Source: SpSt-333 sp964371615 | Lineage (GTDB): Bacteria; Bacteroidota; Ignavibacteria; UBA10030; UBA8401 | Direction: 5' to 3' | DNA: 64,000 nucleotides | NCBI GenBank assembly: GCA_964371615.1 | Contig: CAYJMS010000001.1 | Location: forward strand, 186,001-250,000 | Shown: one piece after another, positions 41,650 through 52,868 of the stretch | Layout: each line of letters opens with the position of its first letter | How positions within the stretch are numbered: the first letter of the stretch is position 1 | The notes under the pieces: model-generated | Databases searched by the model: none | Told to the model about the DNA's origin: nothing | What the model saw: the letters and a program-made list of their open reading frames with translations, nothing else | Position numbers and translations under genes: made by a program

Positions 41650-43706
41650 TGATACCCGAACTCAATATTGCCCTCGCGATTCTTTTGCTGCCGCTCGCCG
41701 GATTCGTCTTCCTGATCTTTTTCGGCAAACGGCTGACAACACACAGCGGACTGATCGGCACAGCGATCCTCGGCGTCGACCTCCTCTTGTCCCTCTACAT
41801 CCTTTTTGCCAAGATTCCCGCGGCGGAGAAGGTGTGGGACTACACATTTACGTGGATCGATTTCCATACGTTTGTGAACAACGTCCCGCTGAAACTGGAC
41901 ATCGGCATCATGGTGGATAATCTCACCGCGGTGATGCTGGTGGTAGTGACGCTCATCAGTTTTCTGGTGCATTTATACTCATTGGAATACATGAAGGGTG
42001 ATGTCCGGTATTCGCGCTACTATGCGAACCTCGGGCTCTTCACCTTTTCGATGCTCGGCATTGTCGTCACGAACAATTATCTGCTGATGTATGTCTCGTG
42101 GGAACTGGTCGGGCTCAGTTCGTACCTGTTGATCGGCCATTGGTATGAAAAGAAATCCGCCGCAGATGCGGGGAAGAAGGCATTCCTGGTTAACCGTGTG
42201 GGCGACCTGGGTTTCTTTATCGGCATTATGATCTTGTGGATGCAGTTTTCCACATTGACATTCGACGGCGTCTTCGGCGCCATCGGCAGCGGTGTCGTGC
42301 CGTTCGACTCGAACGCCTGGCTGACAGCGGCCGGCATACTCATCTTCTGCGGCGCGGTCGGCAAGTCCGCTCAATTTCCTCTGCACGTCTGGCTTCCGGA
42401 TGCGATGGAAGGCCCGACACCCGTCAGCGCATTGATCCATGCCGCGACCATGGTGGCGGCCGGTGTCTATCTGGTTGCACGGACATTCCCGATGCTGACG
42501 GCCGATGCATTGATGACGATCGCCTATATCGGTGCAATCACGTCGTTTATTGCTGCTACCATTGCGATTGCGCAAAACGACATTAAAAAGATTCTCGCTT
42601 ATTCGACCGTCAGTCAGCTCGGGTATATGGTGATGGGTTTGGGCGTCGGCGCATACACCGCCGGCGTGTTCCATCTTGTGACGCATGCGGCATTCAAAGC
42701 GGGATTATTTCTTGCCTCCGGTTCGGTGATCCATGCAATGCACCATGCGCTGCATCACCAGCACGATCATCACACCGATGCGCAGGATATCCGCTTCATG
42801 GGCGGTTTGAAGAACAAGATGCCGATTACATTTTGGACGATGATGATCTTTACACTGGCGATTTCCGGCGTTCCGTTGACGTCGGGATTCCTGAGCAAAG
42901 ACGAGATCCTTGCCGGCACGCTGGCATTCTCAACATTCACCGGACATTCGATTATTCCGATTATCGGATTTGTGGTGGCGGGAATGACCGCATTTTATAT
43001 GTTCCGCATGATGATCGTCGTCTTCTTCGGCGAACATACGGACAAGCAACGATCAGAGCATATTCATGAATCGCCCAGAGTGATGACGATTCCATTGATC
43101 GTTCTCGCAGCGTTGTCGTTTTTCGCCTTCTATTCGTTCAATCCGTTCTCTGCAAGTTCCGGATGGTTCTACGAAAAGATCACCACGCCGGTTGTTGCGG
43201 TTCCCGCGGCGGTTGCCGCAGTCTCAACGGAAGAATTTGTCGAAGAAGTCCACCATCAGCATACGCTTGCTATGATCCTTTCGGTGAGTATTGCCGGTCT
43301 GGGAATACTGATCGCGTTCCTTACGTATTACTGGAAGAAGATTTCTGCGGATGCCGTTGCCGGTGCGTTGAAGCCGGTGCATACGTTCCTTTCGAATAAG
43401 TGGTATTTTGACGAACTGTACGATGCAACGGCGGTGGCGGCAACGATCGGCACTGCAAAAGTCATGGCATGGTTCGACAGCACGATTATCGACGGCATCG
43501 TGAACGGCGCCGCTACGGTCACCCGTTTCGGTTCGGTGGTCAGCGGAAAATTCGATTCCATTGTGGTCGACGGTATGGTGAACTTCACCGCGTATACGGC
43601 CGGATTCTTCGGCATGCTCCTGCGGACGGTTCAGACGGGAAAACTACAGACATATATTATCTTTGCCGTGATCGGCTTGATGGCGTTGCTCGCGTTATAT
43701 ATTTAA
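41649..43706 (+). CDS. nuoL: NADH-quinone oxidoreductase subunit L
   Basis: A 685-aa antiporter-like subunit with about 15-16 helices and the long lateral helix at the C-terminus. Conserved parts: MYVSWELVGLSSYLLIGHW, FPLHVWLPDAMEGPTPVSALIHAATMVAAGVYL, KKILAYSTVSQLGYMVMGLG, HAAFKAGLFLASG. A His-rich loop (MHHALHHQHDHHTDAQD) follows the HAxFKA motif, a form met in several FCB sequences. Confidence 0.95.
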   Translation: MIPELNIALAILLLPLAGFVFLIFFGKRLTTHSGLIGTAILGVDLLLSLYILFAKIPAAEKVWDYTFTWIDFHTFVNNVPLKLDIGIMVDNLTAVMLVVVTLISFLVHLYSLEYMKGDVRYSRYYANLGLFTFSMLGIVVTNNYLLMYVSWELVGLSSYLLIGHWYEKKSAADAGKKAFLVNRVGDLGFFIGIMILWMQFSTLTFDGVFGAIGSGVVPFDSNAWLTAAGILIFCGAVGKSAQFPLHVWLPDAMEGPTPVSALIHAATMVAAGVYLVARTFPMLTADALMTIAYIGAITSFIAATIAIAQNDIKKILAYSTVSQLGYMVMGLGVGAYTAGVFHLVTHAAFKAGLFLASGSVIHAMHHALHHQHDHHTDAQDIRFMGGLKNKMPITFWTMMIFTLAISGVPLTSGFLSKDEILAGTLAFSTFTGHSIIPIIGFVVAGMTAFYMFRMMIVVFFGEHTDKQRSEHIHESPRVMTIPLIVLAALSFFAFYSFNPFSASSGWFYEKITTPVVAVPAAVAAVSTEEFVEEVHHQHTLAMILSVSIAGLGILIAFLTYYWKKISADAVAGALKPVHTFLSNKWYFDELYDATAVAATIGTAKVMAWFDSTIIDGIVNGAATVTRFGSVVSGKFDSIVVDGMVNFTAYTAGFFGMLLRTVQTGKLQTYIIFAVIGLMALLALYI

Positions 43707-43770
43707 ATTTTAATTCTTCGTGTCCTTTGTGTCTTAGTGGTTCATTCTTTTATTCAAAGTCATAAAAATT

Positions 43771-45372
<1,602 letters not shown>

Positions 45373-45394
45373 TTACACCTAAATACGAATTCCA

Positions 45395-46894
45395 ATGCCT
45401 GAAATAATTCTCAACAACCTTACTCTCATCCTTCCGGAACTGGTGCTGACGGCAACGGCGCTGCTGATTATCGTCGCCCACCTGCTCCGCCGGACGGATG
45501 GTTCGATCGTGTATTACATTGCCCTGGCAGGACTGGTTGGGACGGTGTACGCCCTCACCGGCAAAACCGGGCAGAACATGTCGGCGTTTGACGGCATGCT
45601 GTCGATCGATCCCTTTTCGCTCTACTTCAAGATCATCATCGTGCTCTCGACGATGGTGGTAACGATCATGTCGCGATATTCGGCCGAGGTGAAAAGCGAG
45701 CCGCACCTGACGGGAGAATATTTCTTCCTGATCCTGTCGATGGCGGTCGGGATGATGTTCATGGTCGGTTCGTCGAATTTACTGATGATGTATCTGACGC
45801 TCGAAATGACTTCGCTGACATCCTACATCGCGTCGGGTTTCACGCGCACGGCAAAGGATTCATCGGAGGCATCGTTGAAATATCTTCTCTATGGCGCCTT
45901 CTCCTCCGGCGTGATGCTTTACGGGATGTCGATTCTGTACGGGCTGACCGGTACGCTCAACATCAGCGGCATCAATCAGGTGCTGATGCAGGGAAGCGTC
46001 AACAGCCTTGCGCTGGTCGTCTCGTCTCTCTTTATCATGGTCGGATTCGGATATAAAATCTCCGCCGTGCCGTTCCATTACTGGACGCCCGATGTCTACG
46101 AAGGCGCACCGGTAACAATCACCGCATTTCTTTCCGTTGCGTCGAAGGCGGCGGGATTTGCGATGATGATGCGCGCGATCAAAGTAATGTTCATCGATTC
46201 GTCCATGCTGACTCTGCCGGCAGGTTCCTGGTCGTTTGTCGAGGGAATTCCGTTGCAGGAAGTGTTGATCATTCTCTCTGTTGCGACAATGACATTGGGA
46301 AATCTGGTGGCGCTGTGGCAGGATAATGTGAAGCGCCTGCTGGCATATTCCAGCATCGCGCAGGCGGGGTATATGCTGCTCGGCGTGCTGGTGCTCGGCA
46401 ACGACGGTACCGCGGCGGTCATGGTCTATTTTGTTGTTTATCTGTTTATGAATCTCGGCGCATTTTATGTCGTGATGCTCATCGCTAACAAGACCGGCAG
46501 CGAACATATCGACGACTATAAAGGCCTGGGAAAGAAGGCGCCGCTCCTCTCTGTGGCGATGGCGGTATTTCTGGTGTCGTTGACTGGTCTTCCGCCCACC
46601 GCCGGATTTATCGGCAAGTGGATGATATTTCTGTCGCTCATCAACGCGAAAATGATCGCCATTGCGATCATCGGCGTCCTCAACAGCGTCGTGTCGCTGT
46701 ACTATTACGTTCGCGTCATTCGCAATCTCTTTCTCCGGGATGAGGATAAAGCGACGGAGGGGACGTTTAAATTTCCATTGGCGCAGCAGGTGCTGCTCTA
46801 CTCGCTGCTCATACCGACGCTTTATTTCGGACTTTTCTTTAATGAGTTAGTCGAGTTCGCTCAGTATTCGATAACGATGTTTGGATTGAAATAA
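45395..46894 (+). CDS. nuoN: NADH-quinone oxidoreductase subunit N
   Basis: A 499-aa antiporter-like subunit with about 14 helices. Signatures: LTLEMTSLTSYIASGF, KYLLYGAFSSGVMLYGMSIL, AVPFHYWTPDVYEGAPVTITAFLSVASK, KRLLAYSSIAQAGYMLLG. It is the last gene of the operon; no nuoE, nuoF or nuoG follows. Confidence 0.96.
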   Translation: MPEIILNNLTLILPELVLTATALLIIVAHLLRRTDGSIVYYIALAGLVGTVYALTGKTGQNMSAFDGMLSIDPFSLYFKIIIVLSTMVVTIMSRYSAEVKSEPHLTGEYFFLILSMAVGMMFMVGSSNLLMMYLTLEMTSLTSYIASGFTRTAKDSSEASLKYLLYGAFSSGVMLYGMSILYGLTGTLNISGINQVLMQGSVNSLALVVSSLFIMVGFGYKISAVPFHYWTPDVYEGAPVTITAFLSVASKAAGFAMMMRAIKVMFIDSSMLTLPAGSWSFVEGIPLQEVLIILSVATMTLGNLVALWQDNVKRLLAYSSIAQAGYMLLGVLVLGNDGTAAVMVYFVVYLFMNLGAFYVVMLIANKTGSEHIDDYKGLGKKAPLLSVAMAVFLVSLTGLPPTAGFIGKWMIFLSLINAKMIAIAIIGVLNSVVSLYYYVRVIRNLFLRDEDKATEGTFKFPLAQQVLLYSLLIPTLYFGLFFNELVEFAQYSITMFGLK

Positions 46895-46961
46895 AATTTC
46901 AATGATTTCCGAAATCTGTAAGATATTAGTGAAATCGCACGCAAAGACGCAAAGTGTGAAT

Positions 46962-46990
46962 AAAAAAAGTCCCGTAAACGGGACTTTTTT
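46962..46990. terminator. Bidirectional terminator after nuoN
   Basis: AAAAAAGTCCCG-TAAA-CGGGACTTTTTT is a perfect hairpin with A- and T-tracts on either side, ending the nuo operon and, from the other side, the coaX transcript. In the 316-bp gap (46895-47210) the rest is repeats listed separately. Confidence 0.9.
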
Positions 46991-47025
46991 ATTACAAGTG
47001 GTCACAAAAATGGTTTTTGGATAAA

Positions 47026-47096
47026 ATTGTCACACCGAGCGAAGACGAGGTGTGACAATTTGTAAAAGTACATGCCTCGACTCCGCTCGGCATGAC
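47026..47096. repeat. Dispersed palindromic repeat (GTCACACCGAGCGAAG type)
   Basis: ATTGTCACACC pairs with GGTGTGACAAT around GAGCGAAGACGA; then ATGCC...GGCAT with TCGACTCCGCTC. It is the second copy of the family seen at 23163-23233. Confidence 0.75.
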
Positions 47097-47168
47097 AGGA
47101 ATTAATTATTCTTAAGATCACTTCTGGTATTGTGAACACGTAGGATCAATGCCAAATCAGCAACAATA

Positions 47169-47199
47169 AACTTCCGAAGTCAATAAGACTTCGGAAGTT
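47169..47199. repeat. Palindrome AACTTCCGAAGTC/GACTTCGGAAGTT
   Basis: A perfect 13-bp stem with a 5-nt loop (AATAA), 12 bp after the coaX stop. The sibling lies at 29673-29727. Having no T-tract, it is not a canonical terminator. Confidence 0.75.
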
Positions 47200-47210
47200 A
47201 TCAAGCGCCG

Positions 47211-47993
47211 CTACTTCTTCCTTTTCTTCTTTTCCGCTCTTTCAACAATGATCCTGATGCCGTCCAGCACCAGTGTCGGTTCATGCTTGTTGATCACTTT
47301 GGACTGTTTTTTCATCAATTCCGAAAATCCGCCGGTCGCAATGACTGTCGGATAATCGTCCAGTTCCTTCGAGATGCGTCGGACCATTGTTTCCATCGAA
47401 TCCAGAGCGCCATACATAATTCCCGCCTGCATGCTTTCGACCGTATTTTTCCCGATAATTTTGTCCGGGAATTTGAGATCGATTTTCGGGAGTTTCGCCG
47501 CTCGGCGGTGGAGTTCTCCCGCGGATGTTTCGATTCCGGCAGAGATGACCCCGCCGAGATATTCGCCGTTTTTGGAGACGATATCAAAGGTTGTTGCCGT
47601 GCCGAAATCGACGATCACCAGAGGCCCGCGGTATTTAACGTACGCTGCGACCGCATTGCATAACCGGTCCGCGCCGACCGCGCGGGGATCGTCATACAGC
47701 ACCTTGATGCCGAGATCGATGTCGGTGGAGACGACGATCGGTTCGATCATGAAATATTTCCGGGACATTTTGACACAGACGTCGGTCAGATTCGGCACCA
47801 CGGAGGCGATACCGATGGAATGGATCTTCTTAATCGGTATCTTTGCATCGTCACAGAACTGTTTCACCAACGCGCCGAACTCGTCCTCCGTCCGTGTGAC
47901 GAAACTCGTGACCCTCCAGTCGCCGAGGAGTTTGTGGCCATTATAAATGCCGATGACTGTGTGGGTGTTGCCGATATCGATTGCTAAGATCAT
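47211..47993 (-). CDS. coaX: Type III pantothenate kinase
   Basis: A 260-aa enzyme of the ASKHA fold that phosphorylates pantothenate, the first step of coenzyme A synthesis. The first motif is DIGNTHT (residues 6-12), then GADRLCNAVAAY and VIVDFGTATTFD, and GGVISAGIETSAGELHRRAAKLP. Length and motifs match the family. It ends with a Lys-rich tail. It is followed upstream (to the right on the + strand) by birA in the same orientation. Confidence 0.95.
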   Translation of the reverse strand: MILAIDIGNTHTVIGIYNGHKLLGDWRVTSFVTRTEDEFGALVKQFCDDAKIPIKKIHSIGIASVVPNLTDVCVKMSRKYFMIEPIVVSTDIDLGIKVLYDDPRAVGADRLCNAVAAYVKYRGPLVIVDFGTATTFDIVSKNGEYLGGVISAGIETSAGELHRRAAKLPKIDLKFPDKIIGKNTVESMQAGIMYGALDSMETMVRRISKELDDYPTVIATGGFSELMKKQSKVINKHEPTLVLDGIRIIVERAEKKKRKK

Positions 47994-48015
47994 ATTTTTC
48001 CTATTTATTTAATTT

Positions 48016-48108
48016 ACCACCAAGACACCAAGGGCACCAAAAAATTGTAATGACATTTTCGAGTCTACATTTGAAAACTGTCTTGGTGTACTTGGTGTCT
48101 TAGTGGTT
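48016..48108. repeat. Inverted pair of CACCAAG-type periodic sequence between coaX and birA
   Basis: ACCACCAAGACACCAAGGGC (48016-48035) faces TCTTGGTGTACTTGGTGTCT (48080-48099) continuing TAGTGGTT; about 25 of 28 bases pair. The units are 8-9 nt long. Confidence 0.7.
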
Positions 48109-48115
48109 AGCTTTA

Positions 48116-48922
48116 TTAGATATATGCGAGACTCACATCTCCCGCAAAGATGTTTTTCGTCTGTCCGTCTTCCGTTTTGATGATGAGACTTCCGTTCTCC
48201 GCAAGATCGATCGCCGTTGCGTCGTAGCTGAATTCGCTCTCCAATACAGTAATCTTTTTCCCGAAAAGCAAGGCTTTCATTTTCCAATCGTTCAGCAGCT
48301 GCAGCGGCGGAAATTGTGCCAACTGGATGTACCGGTTCTCGAATTCCTCCAGTACCAATTGCAGCAACCGGATTCTGTCGACGACCGCTCCGCATTCATT
48401 GGTTAACGATGTTGCCTTTTGACGCAATTCCTCTGGAAAATGTTCCTGATTGACATTAATGCCGATTCCAAGGATCACTTTGTCGATTGTCGGTGTGCCG
48501 GTAGCCGTTTCCAGAAGCATTCCGCATACTTTTTTTTGATTAATCAATACGTCGTTCGGCCATTTGCAGGTGGCGGAAAGGCCTGTGATCGATTCGATTG
48601 CATCCGATACCGCGAGTGATCCGGCAAACGGAAGGAGTGAAATTTTTTCGTAAGAAAAATCGGGCATCACGACAATCGAAAAAAGAAGATTTTTTCCCGT
48701 TTCGCCCACCCACTGCCGGTTCAGCCGACCACGCCCGGCACTTTGCTCTTCCGCGATTACCATAGTACCATGCGATACCTCGATTCCCTTCAATGAGCGG
48801 GCAAAAGTGTTAGTGGAATCAATTGTATCGAACGAATATATCTTTCTTCCGATATGAACTGTATTCAATCCCCCCAATATTTGATCCGAGGTGATCATTT
48901 TATTGATATCTTTGAGCTCCAC
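48116..48922 (-). CDS. birA: Biotin--[acetyl-CoA-carboxylase] ligase
   Basis: A 268-aa ligase that activates biotin as biotinyl-5'-AMP and attaches it to carboxylase BCCP domains. Motifs: FDTIDSTNTFARSL, AEEQSAGRGRLNRQW (GRGR at 63-66), and KWPNDVLINQKKVCGMLLE, followed by GIGINVNQ. It lacks the N-terminal winged-helix repressor part of E. coli BirA, so it is class I (enzyme only). The start at 48922 is the only long option; ATG 48898 (MITSDQ) is possible. Confidence 0.93.
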   Translation of the reverse strand: MELKDINKMITSDQILGGLNTVHIGRKIYSFDTIDSTNTFARSLKGIEVSHGTMVIAEEQSAGRGRLNRQWVGETGKNLLFSIVVMPDFSYEKISLLPFAGSLAVSDAIESITGLSATCKWPNDVLINQKKVCGMLLETATGTPTIDKVILGIGINVNQEHFPEELRQKATSLTNECGAVVDRIRLLQLVLEEFENRYIQLAQFPPLQLLNDWKMKALLFGKKITVLESEFSYDATAIDLAENGSLIIKTEDGQTKNIFAGDVSLAYI

Positions 48923-49105
48923 GCCAATATGGCACTAACAAGCGAATTGTCATAATATTGAAGGAAAACCCTGTCATAATGTCATAAAGAATAATTTTGA
49001 ACCCTCTAAAATTCGCAATAATCGTGGAATTTCGCATGGCACAGTCATTGCACTAATTTCACCAGATTATACTCTAAAACATATCCATATGAAAGGAAAA
49101 AAACA

Positions 49106-51034
49106 ATGGCTGGCAAAATTATAGGAATAGATCTGGGGACAACCAATTCGGTGGTCTCCGTGATGGAAGGAAACGAACCCGTTGTGATCGCGAACTCCGA
49201 AGGTGCCCGCACCACACCGTCGATTGTCGGATTTGCAAAAAATGGCGAGCGGCTTGTGGGACAGGCAGCAAAGCGGCAGTCGGTGACCAATTCAAAGAAC
49301 ACCGTTTTCTCAATCAAGCGTTTCATGGGCCGTTTCATGAACGAGGTGAACGAAGAAATGAAACTGGTTCCGTACGAAGTCGTTACGGGTGAAAATAATA
49401 CTTCCCGTGTGAAGATCGGCGACCGCATTTATTCGCCGCCGGAGATCTCCGCAATGATCCTGCAAAAGATGAAGCAGACAGCGGAAGATTATCTCGGGCA
49501 AAAAGTAACCGAAGCGGTGATAACCGTGCCGGCGTACTTTAACGACGCTCAGCGTCAGGCAACAAAGGAAGCGGGAGAAGTTGCCGGTTTGACCGTCCGT
49601 CGTATTGTCAACGAGCCCACAGCGGCAGCGCTGGCGTACGGATTGGATAAGAAACATAAGAATACAAAAGTTGCCGTGTTCGACCTCGGCGGCGGTACGT
49701 TTGACATCTCCGTGCTGGAACTCGGCGAAGGGGTGTTTGAAGTAAAATCCACCAACGGCGATACGCATCTTGGCGGCGATAATTTCGATCAGCGGCTGCT
49801 GGAGCATCTGGCGGAAGAATTCAAGAAACAGGAAGGGGTCGATCTGTTGAAGGATCCCATGGCGTTGCAGCGGTTGCGCGAAGCGGCGGAGAAGGCGAAA
49901 ATCGAACTTTCTTCTTCCATGCAAACGGAAGTGAATCTTCCGTTTATCACCGCAACACAGGACGGGCCGAAGCATCTGAATCTCACCATCACCCGTTCGA
50001 AGTTTGAACAGCTGGTGGACGATCTGTTGAAGCGCTGTCTCGGTCCGACAGACAAGGCGATCAAGGATTCCGGTTTCTCCATCGGCCAGATCGACGAGAT
50101 TATACTCGTCGGCGGCATGACCCGTATGCCTGCAGTGCAGGAACTGGTAAAGAAGTTCTTCGGTAAAGAAGGACACAAAGGGGTGAATCCCGATGAAGTC
50201 GTCGCGATCGGTGCAGCAATTCAAGGCGGCGTATTGGCCGGCGATGTTACCGACGTGCTGCTGCTGGATGTGACTCCACTGTCACTCGGCATTGAAACGC
50301 TCGGCGGCGTCATGACGAAGTTGATCGATGCCAACACGACCATCCCGACGCGCAAAAGCGAAGTCTTCAGTACAGCGGCGGACAGTCAGACATCGGTCGA
50401 AATCCATGTGCTGCAGGGGGAACGTCCGATGGCGGTGGATAACCGCACGCTCGGCCGATTCCATCTGGACGGCATTCCGCCCGCCCCGCGCGGCGTACCG
50501 CAGATCGAAGTCACATTTGATATCGATGCCAACGGCATCATGCATGTCTCCGCAAAGGATAAGGCGACCGGCAAGGAGCAGAATATTCACATCACTTCAT
50601 CCTCCGGATTAAGCAAAGAGGAAGTAGAGAAGATGAAAAAGGATGCCCAGGCGCATGCCGCAGAAGACGTAAAGAAGAAAGAGGAGATCGAAACCAAGAA
50701 TCAGGCAGATTCGCTCGTCTTTTCAACGCGGAAACAATTGACTGAACTCGGCGACAAACTCGATGCCGAAACGAAAACAAAGCTCGAGAATGCCGCAAAA
50801 GAACTCGAAGAGGCGATCAAAGCCAATGCGGGCATCAAGGAAAAAACCGACGCTCTCAATACAATCTGGAACGAAGCATCCACCAAGATGTACGAAGCGG
50901 CGAAACAAGCCGGCCCGCAGCCCGGAGCCGAACAACCCGGCGAACAACAGCAACAGTCGCAATCCTCCGGCGGTTCGGCCGAAGGGGGGAAGAAGGTGGA
51001 AAATGCCGACTTTGAAGTTGTCGACGATAAATAA
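49106..51034 (+). CDS. dnaK: Chaperone protein DnaK (Hsp70)
   Basis: A 642-aa Hsp70 in the cytoplasm that binds unfolded proteins and cycles with ATP. GIDLGTTNSVV (residues 6-16), KVTEAVITVPAYFNDAQRQA, the ATPase-linker VLLLDVTPLSLGIETLGG and the substrate-binding part (MAVDNRTLGRFHLDGIPPAPRG) are intact. ATG 49106 has AAAGGAAA upstream. No dnaJ, grpE or hrcA lies nearby. The 183-bp upstream gap has no CIRCE element that I can see; TAATTTTG at 48992-48999 matches the Bacteroidota -7 box but lacks a clear -33 box. The C-terminus is Gly/Gln/Pro-rich. Confidence 0.98.
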   Translation: MAGKIIGIDLGTTNSVVSVMEGNEPVVIANSEGARTTPSIVGFAKNGERLVGQAAKRQSVTNSKNTVFSIKRFMGRFMNEVNEEMKLVPYEVVTGENNTSRVKIGDRIYSPPEISAMILQKMKQTAEDYLGQKVTEAVITVPAYFNDAQRQATKEAGEVAGLTVRRIVNEPTAAALAYGLDKKHKNTKVAVFDLGGGTFDISVLELGEGVFEVKSTNGDTHLGGDNFDQRLLEHLAEEFKKQEGVDLLKDPMALQRLREAAEKAKIELSSSMQTEVNLPFITATQDGPKHLNLTITRSKFEQLVDDLLKRCLGPTDKAIKDSGFSIGQIDEIILVGGMTRMPAVQELVKKFFGKEGHKGVNPDEVVAIGAAIQGGVLAGDVTDVLLLDVTPLSLGIETLGGVMTKLIDANTTIPTRKSEVFSTAADSQTSVEIHVLQGERPMAVDNRTLGRFHLDGIPPAPRGVPQIEVTFDIDANGIMHVSAKDKATGKEQNIHITSSSGLSKEEVEKMKKDAQAHAAEDVKKKEEIETKNQADSLVFSTRKQLTELGDKLDAETKTKLENAAKELEEAIKANAGIKEKTDALNTIWNEASTKMYEAAKQAGPQPGAEQPGEQQQQSQSSGGSAEGGKKVENADFEVVDDK

Positions 51035-51134
51035 GATCGGTCAATACATTCGATTATGACAATGGCAATGAAGGCGAGGGATAATCCTCGCCTTTGTTGT
51101 CTTCACCGGTGTGCCACTATAACGAGGATCCCGT

Positions 51135-52334
51135 ATGAAAATATTTATTGCCGATGCATTACCGGAAAAAACGATCCGCGATCTTGAATCGCTCGGCGCA
51201 ACGGTCGTCAACAAACCGAAGACCAAAGCGGAGGAATTAGCCGCGGCGATCGGCGATTGTGACGTCCTTGTGGTGCGGTCCACCGAGGTTCGCGCGGATT
51301 GTATCTCGACGGCGAAAAATCTTGCGCTCATTATCCGTGCCGGCGCCGGCGTTAATAATATCGACATGAAAGCGGCGAACAAACGTGGAATTTACGTGTC
51401 GAATTGCCCCGGAAAAAACTCCATTGCCGTGGCAGAACTGACAATGGGATTATTGCTTGCGGTCGATCGGAAAATTCCCGACAACGTCACAGACCTTCGC
51501 GCCGGAAAATGGAACAAGAGCGAATACTCCAAAGCAGACGGTATCTTCGGCAAAACCATTGGAATCATCGGCACCGGTCAGATCGGTAAAGAAGTCATCC
51601 GCCGAGCGAAGGCATTCGGATTGTATGTGATCGCCTGGTCGAGATCGTTGACGCAGGAAACGGCGGACGAACTGGAAGTGGAACGGACAGAATCAATCGC
51701 CGCCCTCGCCGGCGCCAGCGATATTGTTTCTGTTCATTTGGCATTAAAACCGGAGACCAAAGGGATCATTTCCCGCGAGATTATTGGATTGATGAAACCG
51801 AATGCGATCTTCCTGAATACCTCCCGCTGGGAAGTGACCGATGAGCAAGCATTGTATGAAGCAGCCAAAGAAGGGAAAATTAGAATTGGATTAGATGTTT
51901 TTTCCGGGGAACCTGAGGATAAATCATCACCATATACGAACAAGATTGCGTCATTGCAGAATGTATACGGCACGCACCACATTGGCGCGTCGACAGAACA
52001 GGCGCAGAATGCTATTGCCGATGAGGTAATGGCAATCGTTACGCAGTATCATGAACGCGGGACAGTAAAAAACTGGGTGAACAAAGCGAAGAGCACCGCC
52101 GCACAATATCAACTGGTCATCCGGCATTTCGACAAACCGGGAGTGCTGGCGAATATCTTCAACGGCATCAAGGCGGAGAGCATCAACATACAGGATGTGG
52201 AGAACGTGATCTTTGAAGGGACCGAGACGGCGGTCTGCACGGTGAAACTTGCGGCAAAACCGAGCGACTATACGCTGCAGGCGATCGCGGCACGAACGCA
52301 GGAAGTGATACAGATTCAGGTGGTAGCACTATAG
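51135..52334 (+). CDS. serA: D-3-phosphoglycerate dehydrogenase-like
   Basis: A 399-aa NAD-dependent 2-hydroxyacid dehydrogenase. The Rossmann motif GIIGTGQIGKEVI is at about residues 143-155, catalytic Arg and Glu in the conserved RAGAGVNNIDMKAA and LDVFSGEP regions, and the final His in YGTHHIGAST. The C-terminal about 75 residues (QLVIRHFDKPGVLANIFNGI ... IFEGTETAVCTVKL) form an ACT domain that would sense serine. The family is the first step of serine synthesis. It starts after a 100-bp gap from dnaK. Confidence 0.88.
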   Translation: MKIFIADALPEKTIRDLESLGATVVNKPKTKAEELAAAIGDCDVLVVRSTEVRADCISTAKNLALIIRAGAGVNNIDMKAANKRGIYVSNCPGKNSIAVAELTMGLLLAVDRKIPDNVTDLRAGKWNKSEYSKADGIFGKTIGIIGTGQIGKEVIRRAKAFGLYVIAWSRSLTQETADELEVERTESIAALAGASDIVSVHLALKPETKGIISREIIGLMKPNAIFLNTSRWEVTDEQALYEAAKEGKIRIGLDVFSGEPEDKSSPYTNKIASLQNVYGTHHIGASTEQAQNAIADEVMAIVTQYHERGTVKNWVNKAKSTAAQYQLVIRHFDKPGVLANIFNGIKAESINIQDVENVIFEGTETAVCTVKLAAKPSDYTLQAIAARTQEVIQIQVVAL

Positions 52335-52377
52335 AACTCATTGCTTTAGGGTGCCGCTAGGGGGTAGGTAAGTTTGC

Positions 52378-52564
52378 CATGACGAAATGTATCGTCATGC
52401 TGACGTATGTCAGCATCTATGAAAAATGACAGATGCCGAAATAAATTCGGCATGACGATCGGTAATTGTCATTGCCCAAAGGTGCGGGTAGTCGATCTAC
52501 GATTCAGTAGGGAAACATGATGTTCACTGAATTGTCACCCCGAGCGGAGTCGAGGGGTGACAAT
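52378..52564. repeat. Cluster of four hairpins in the serA-clpB gap
   Basis: Stems: CATGACGA/TCGTCATG (52378-52399), ATGCTGAC/GTCAGCAT (52397-52416), ATGCCGAA/TTCGGCAT (52433-52453) and ATTGTCACCCC/GGGGTGACAAT (52531-52564). The third is separated by text from the widely dispersed GTCATGCTGAA-type repeat. No gene is present in this 265-bp gap. Confidence 0.75.
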
Positions 52565-52599
52565 CTTTAGTTTTTGAGATTGATTATAATAATAATTCT

Positions 52600-52863
52600 A
52601 TGACCGGTGTAATCATTTGGATTATCCTTATCGCACTTGCGGCGCTGCTGCTCTGGATGATCATCAATAAAAAAATGACAGGCGGCGGAGGTAATTTTGC
52701 CGCAACCTCCGCACTCGGAGATCTGCAGAACGAAGAAAAGCGGAATGCCCTGGAAACGGTCATTGAAGAAAAAGCCGGGAAGAAACGATTCGGCCAGAAA
52801 AGCGGCGCAAAGCAAGACAGAGAAGAAGAGGATTCGAAAACAACAGACCATTCATCGCAATAA
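52600..52863 (+). CDS. Small membrane protein, unknown function
   Basis: An 87-aa protein with one N-terminal helix (VIIWIILIALAALLLWMII, about residues 4-23) and a polar, charged rest (EEKRNALETVIEEKAGKKRF). It ends 5 bp before clpB and is probably co-transcribed. Not recognised. Confidence 0.55.
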   Translation: MTGVIIWIILIALAALLLWMIINKKMTGGGGNFAATSALGDLQNEEKRNALETVIEEKAGKKRFGQKSGAKQDREEEDSKTTDHSSQ

Positions 52864-52868
52864 AAATT

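Noticed and set aside
48923..49105. CIRCE operator or sigma-32 promoter before dnaK
   Set aside because: No TTAGCACTC-N9-GAGTGCTAA and no convincing CTTGAA-type box could be found in the gap.
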